From Pyrodictium delaneyi (GTDB lineage: Archaea; Thermoproteota; Thermoprotei_A; Sulfolobales; Pyrodictiaceae), in contig DQVR01000092.1 in NCBI GenBank assembly GCA_015661645.1, positions 1-6,896 of the forward strand: a stretch of 6,896 bases of DNA. The letters run 5' to 3'. The notes beneath the pieces were generated by a model. That model was not told the DNA's origin. It saw only the letters and a list, made by a program, of their open reading frames with translations, and ran no database searches. This document shows positions 5,471 through 6,896 of the stretch, in pieces. The translations under genes were made by a program, and so were the position numbers. How positions within the stretch are numbered: the first letter of the stretch is position 1; every line of letters begins with the position of its first letter.

Positions 5471-5472
5471 GG

Positions 5473-6896
5473 CTAGTCTCCCCTCGCATACTTGTATACA
5501 AGGTAAACATCGTGAAGAGGGATGCACTTAGAGCTGTACGTGTATATGTCTACAAGCTTCTCTAGCGCTTGCTTCACCCTTCCATCCTTCTCGGAGGCAA
5601 TTACATCCGTGAGAGATAATACCAGTAAGTCGTAGAGCCACTCCTGCTCGGCCAGCCTCCCATAGCTTCGGGGGACACCTAGACCGCCGAAAGCCCGTGT
5701 AACGACGCGCGAGAGCCTAGCGTGTATCCCACGTAGCCCTGTAGCCGCAGTACCATCTGCGAACCGCTCAAGTAGGCTCAAGATGGCCTTCCTTACACTG
5801 TCGTCGTCGCTGCTATTTTCCGGCAGCTTGGTTCTCTTCTTATCGCCCTCGACAAGTGCCGCGAGCAGCTCTAGTAGCCCGGGCTTATTCCTGTAGGTCA
5901 TGACTGGGAGTGGTTGTAGACTTAGCTTCTGTTTTTTCATAGTCCCATGTCTTGCCACGGCACGGGGGGCGTTGAGGCCCCAGCCGTCGGTGTAGTCGAA
6001 GGCTATGAAACCCACAGGCTCTACGGGCTTAGCGTTCTCCAGTGCTTCGAGGGCGGGCCTACGGGCTTCCTCCTTGGCTACATCGTCTAGCAGGGCTGTC
6101 GCCGCTTGTAGGCTCCACCATACGTTGTGTAGCACTGGCGCGGCTGCTACCCCTATAGAGAGCGATGCTAGGAACCCGGTCTCGGCTGAGAATTCGTAGG
6201 CTATGAACACTGCTACGGGCAGCGCCATCTTGGCGGGCACTATTAGGAGCGAGTCATCACCACCAGCGTATATGTAGCCCAGCACTAGCGCTGCTAGAAG
6301 CTTCTCGAAAACATCACCGGCCTTCCTCCTATCGTTTACATGCCTTACTAGCCTAGAGATCACGTTCTTTGTTGCTAGGTCTAGCCTTATACTCCGCTCA
6401 AAGAACATCGTGGCTGTGAGCGACGACGACATAAAAGCCCCGGCTACGTTACCATCACTTTTAACTATGGCGTAATTGGCGCTATAGCCCTCCTCAACAG
6501 CCTCTGCTATAGCCGCGAGCACGTCGAGAGCGCCTTCCCTGATCCATGGGTAGAGTAGCCGCTCTATGCCTAGCTCCTCGAGCAGCTGTATCCTAAGCCC
6601 CTTCCTTTCCCCGCTAAGACTGTAGCCAAAGGTCTCAGAGACGCTGTAGCGTGCAGCACAGACCAGGCAGTACTCCTCGTCGTGGTGCTTCACGACTGCT
6701 GGGCGCTGGCCACAGCTGTCACAAGGCTTAGCGGCCCCGGCTAGGAGCCTCTCGAGCCAACGGCGGACCCCATTGCCGCATCCGCCGCTCTGCGTTCGGG
6801 CTGGCTGTAGCTCCTTCACTCCTAGCCTAGCGTAAGCGTTTCTGACCACCTCAGCGTAGAGTTGGCTGCCGAGCTCCGCGGCTGCTACTCGTACGC
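5473..6896 (-). CDS. cas10: Cas10 large subunit of type III CRISPR-Cas, 5' partial
   Basis: The frame is open through the right edge, so the N-terminus is missing and 473 residues are visible. Counting from the GTG at 6849, a zinc-finger motif CDSC...CLVC lies at 43-46 and 61-64. A palm domain follows with YAIVKSDGN at 126-134, the expected metal-binding Asp being D132. The cyclase motif AGGDD has G196-G197-D198-D199 (coded at 6253-6264). The strand and helix after it (SLSIGVAAAP, then a helix ending in an AK-rich stretch) fit the Cas10 palm, and a helical C-terminal domain resembling D4 ends at TAG 5473-5475. With both Asp of GGDD intact it should convert ATP to cyclic oligoadenylates when target RNA is bound. 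An HD nuclease domain would lie off the window; III-D Cas10 proteins often lack it. It is the first visible gene of the operon, with 2 nt before the Csm3-like start. Confidence 0.92.
   Translation of the reverse strand, partial: VRVAAAELGSQLYAEVVRNAYARLGVKELQPARTQSGGCGNGVRRWLERLLAGAAKPCDSCGQRPAVVKHHDEEYCLVCAARYSVSETFGYSLSGERKGLRIQLLEELGIERLLYPWIREGALDVLAAIAEAVEEGYSANYAIVKSDGNVAGAFMSSSLTATMFFERSIRLDLATKNVISRLVRHVNDRRKAGDVFEKLLAALVLGYIYAGGDDSLLIVPAKMALPVAVFIAYEFSAETGFLASLSIGVAAAPVLHNVWWSLQAATALLDDVAKEEARRPALEALENAKPVEPVGFIAFDYTDGWGLNAPRAVARHGTMKKQKLSLQPLPVMTYRNKPGLLELLAALVEGDKKRTKLPENSSDDDSVRKAILSLLERFADGTAATGLRGIHARLSRVVTRAFGGLGVPRSYGRLAEQEWLYDLLVLSLTDVIASEKDGRVKQALEKLVDIYTYSSKCIPLHDVYLVYKYARGD

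Noticed and set aside
5471..5527. N-terminal extension of the Csm3-like protein starting at 5527
   Set aside because: It overlaps the cas10 3' end by 55 nt, adds residues not typical of Csm3, and a well-placed ribosome-binding site precedes ATG 5470.
3634..6199. ORFs of 64-94 aa inside csx10, csm3 and cas10
   Set aside because: All lie within confident genes in other frames and have Ala/Ser/Pro/Arg-rich products without family features.

Overview
The window looks like chromosomal DNA from a hyperthermophilic crenarchaeon, perhaps of the Pyrodictiaceae kind. The genus is inference. The grounds are GTG and TTG starts beside ATG, GGTG/GGAGG ribosome-binding sites matching the crenarchaeal 16S tail, heavy AGG/AGA and ATA codon use, and a compact archaeal type III CRISPR-Cas operon. 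All well-supported genes lie on the minus strand, so the operon reads from right to left.

Right part (2644-6896): a co-directional type III effector operon. It holds a Cas10 large subunit open at the right edge with an intact GGDD motif, a Csm3-like Cas7 backbone subunit, a Csx10-like Cas5-group RAMP, and a second Cas7-like RAMP. Spacing is tight: a 2-nt gap, a 4-nt GTGA stop/start overlap, then a 26-nt gap with a good Shine-Dalgarno site. Csx10 points to subtype III-D, in which a crRNA-guided complex binds target RNA, Cas7 subunits cut it, and the Cas10 palm can make cyclic oligoadenylates. No small subunit (Csm2/Cmr5 type), Cas6, CARF effector or CRISPR array is visible here, so these would have to lie outside the window.

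Middle part (625-2643): after a 74-nt spacer carrying an inverted repeat and a possible promoter come two genes of visibly lower GC. One encodes an unrecognised 250-aa protein with 18 cysteines. The other encodes a 390-aa AAA/ABC-type ATPase with Walker A, Walker B and H-loop motifs. Their close spacing suggests a two-gene unit. It could be an accessory of the type III system or an independent defence or toxin-like pair, and it is the most novel-looking element in the window.

Left part (1-624): no confident gene. It holds two or three candidate small ORFs, a very AT-rich stretch with tandem TATA-like heptamers, and two perfect inverted repeats. One inverted repeat has the ATG of a 44-aa plus-strand ORF in its arm. 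A possible 5'-partial minus-strand gene runs off the left edge behind a strong ribosome-binding site.
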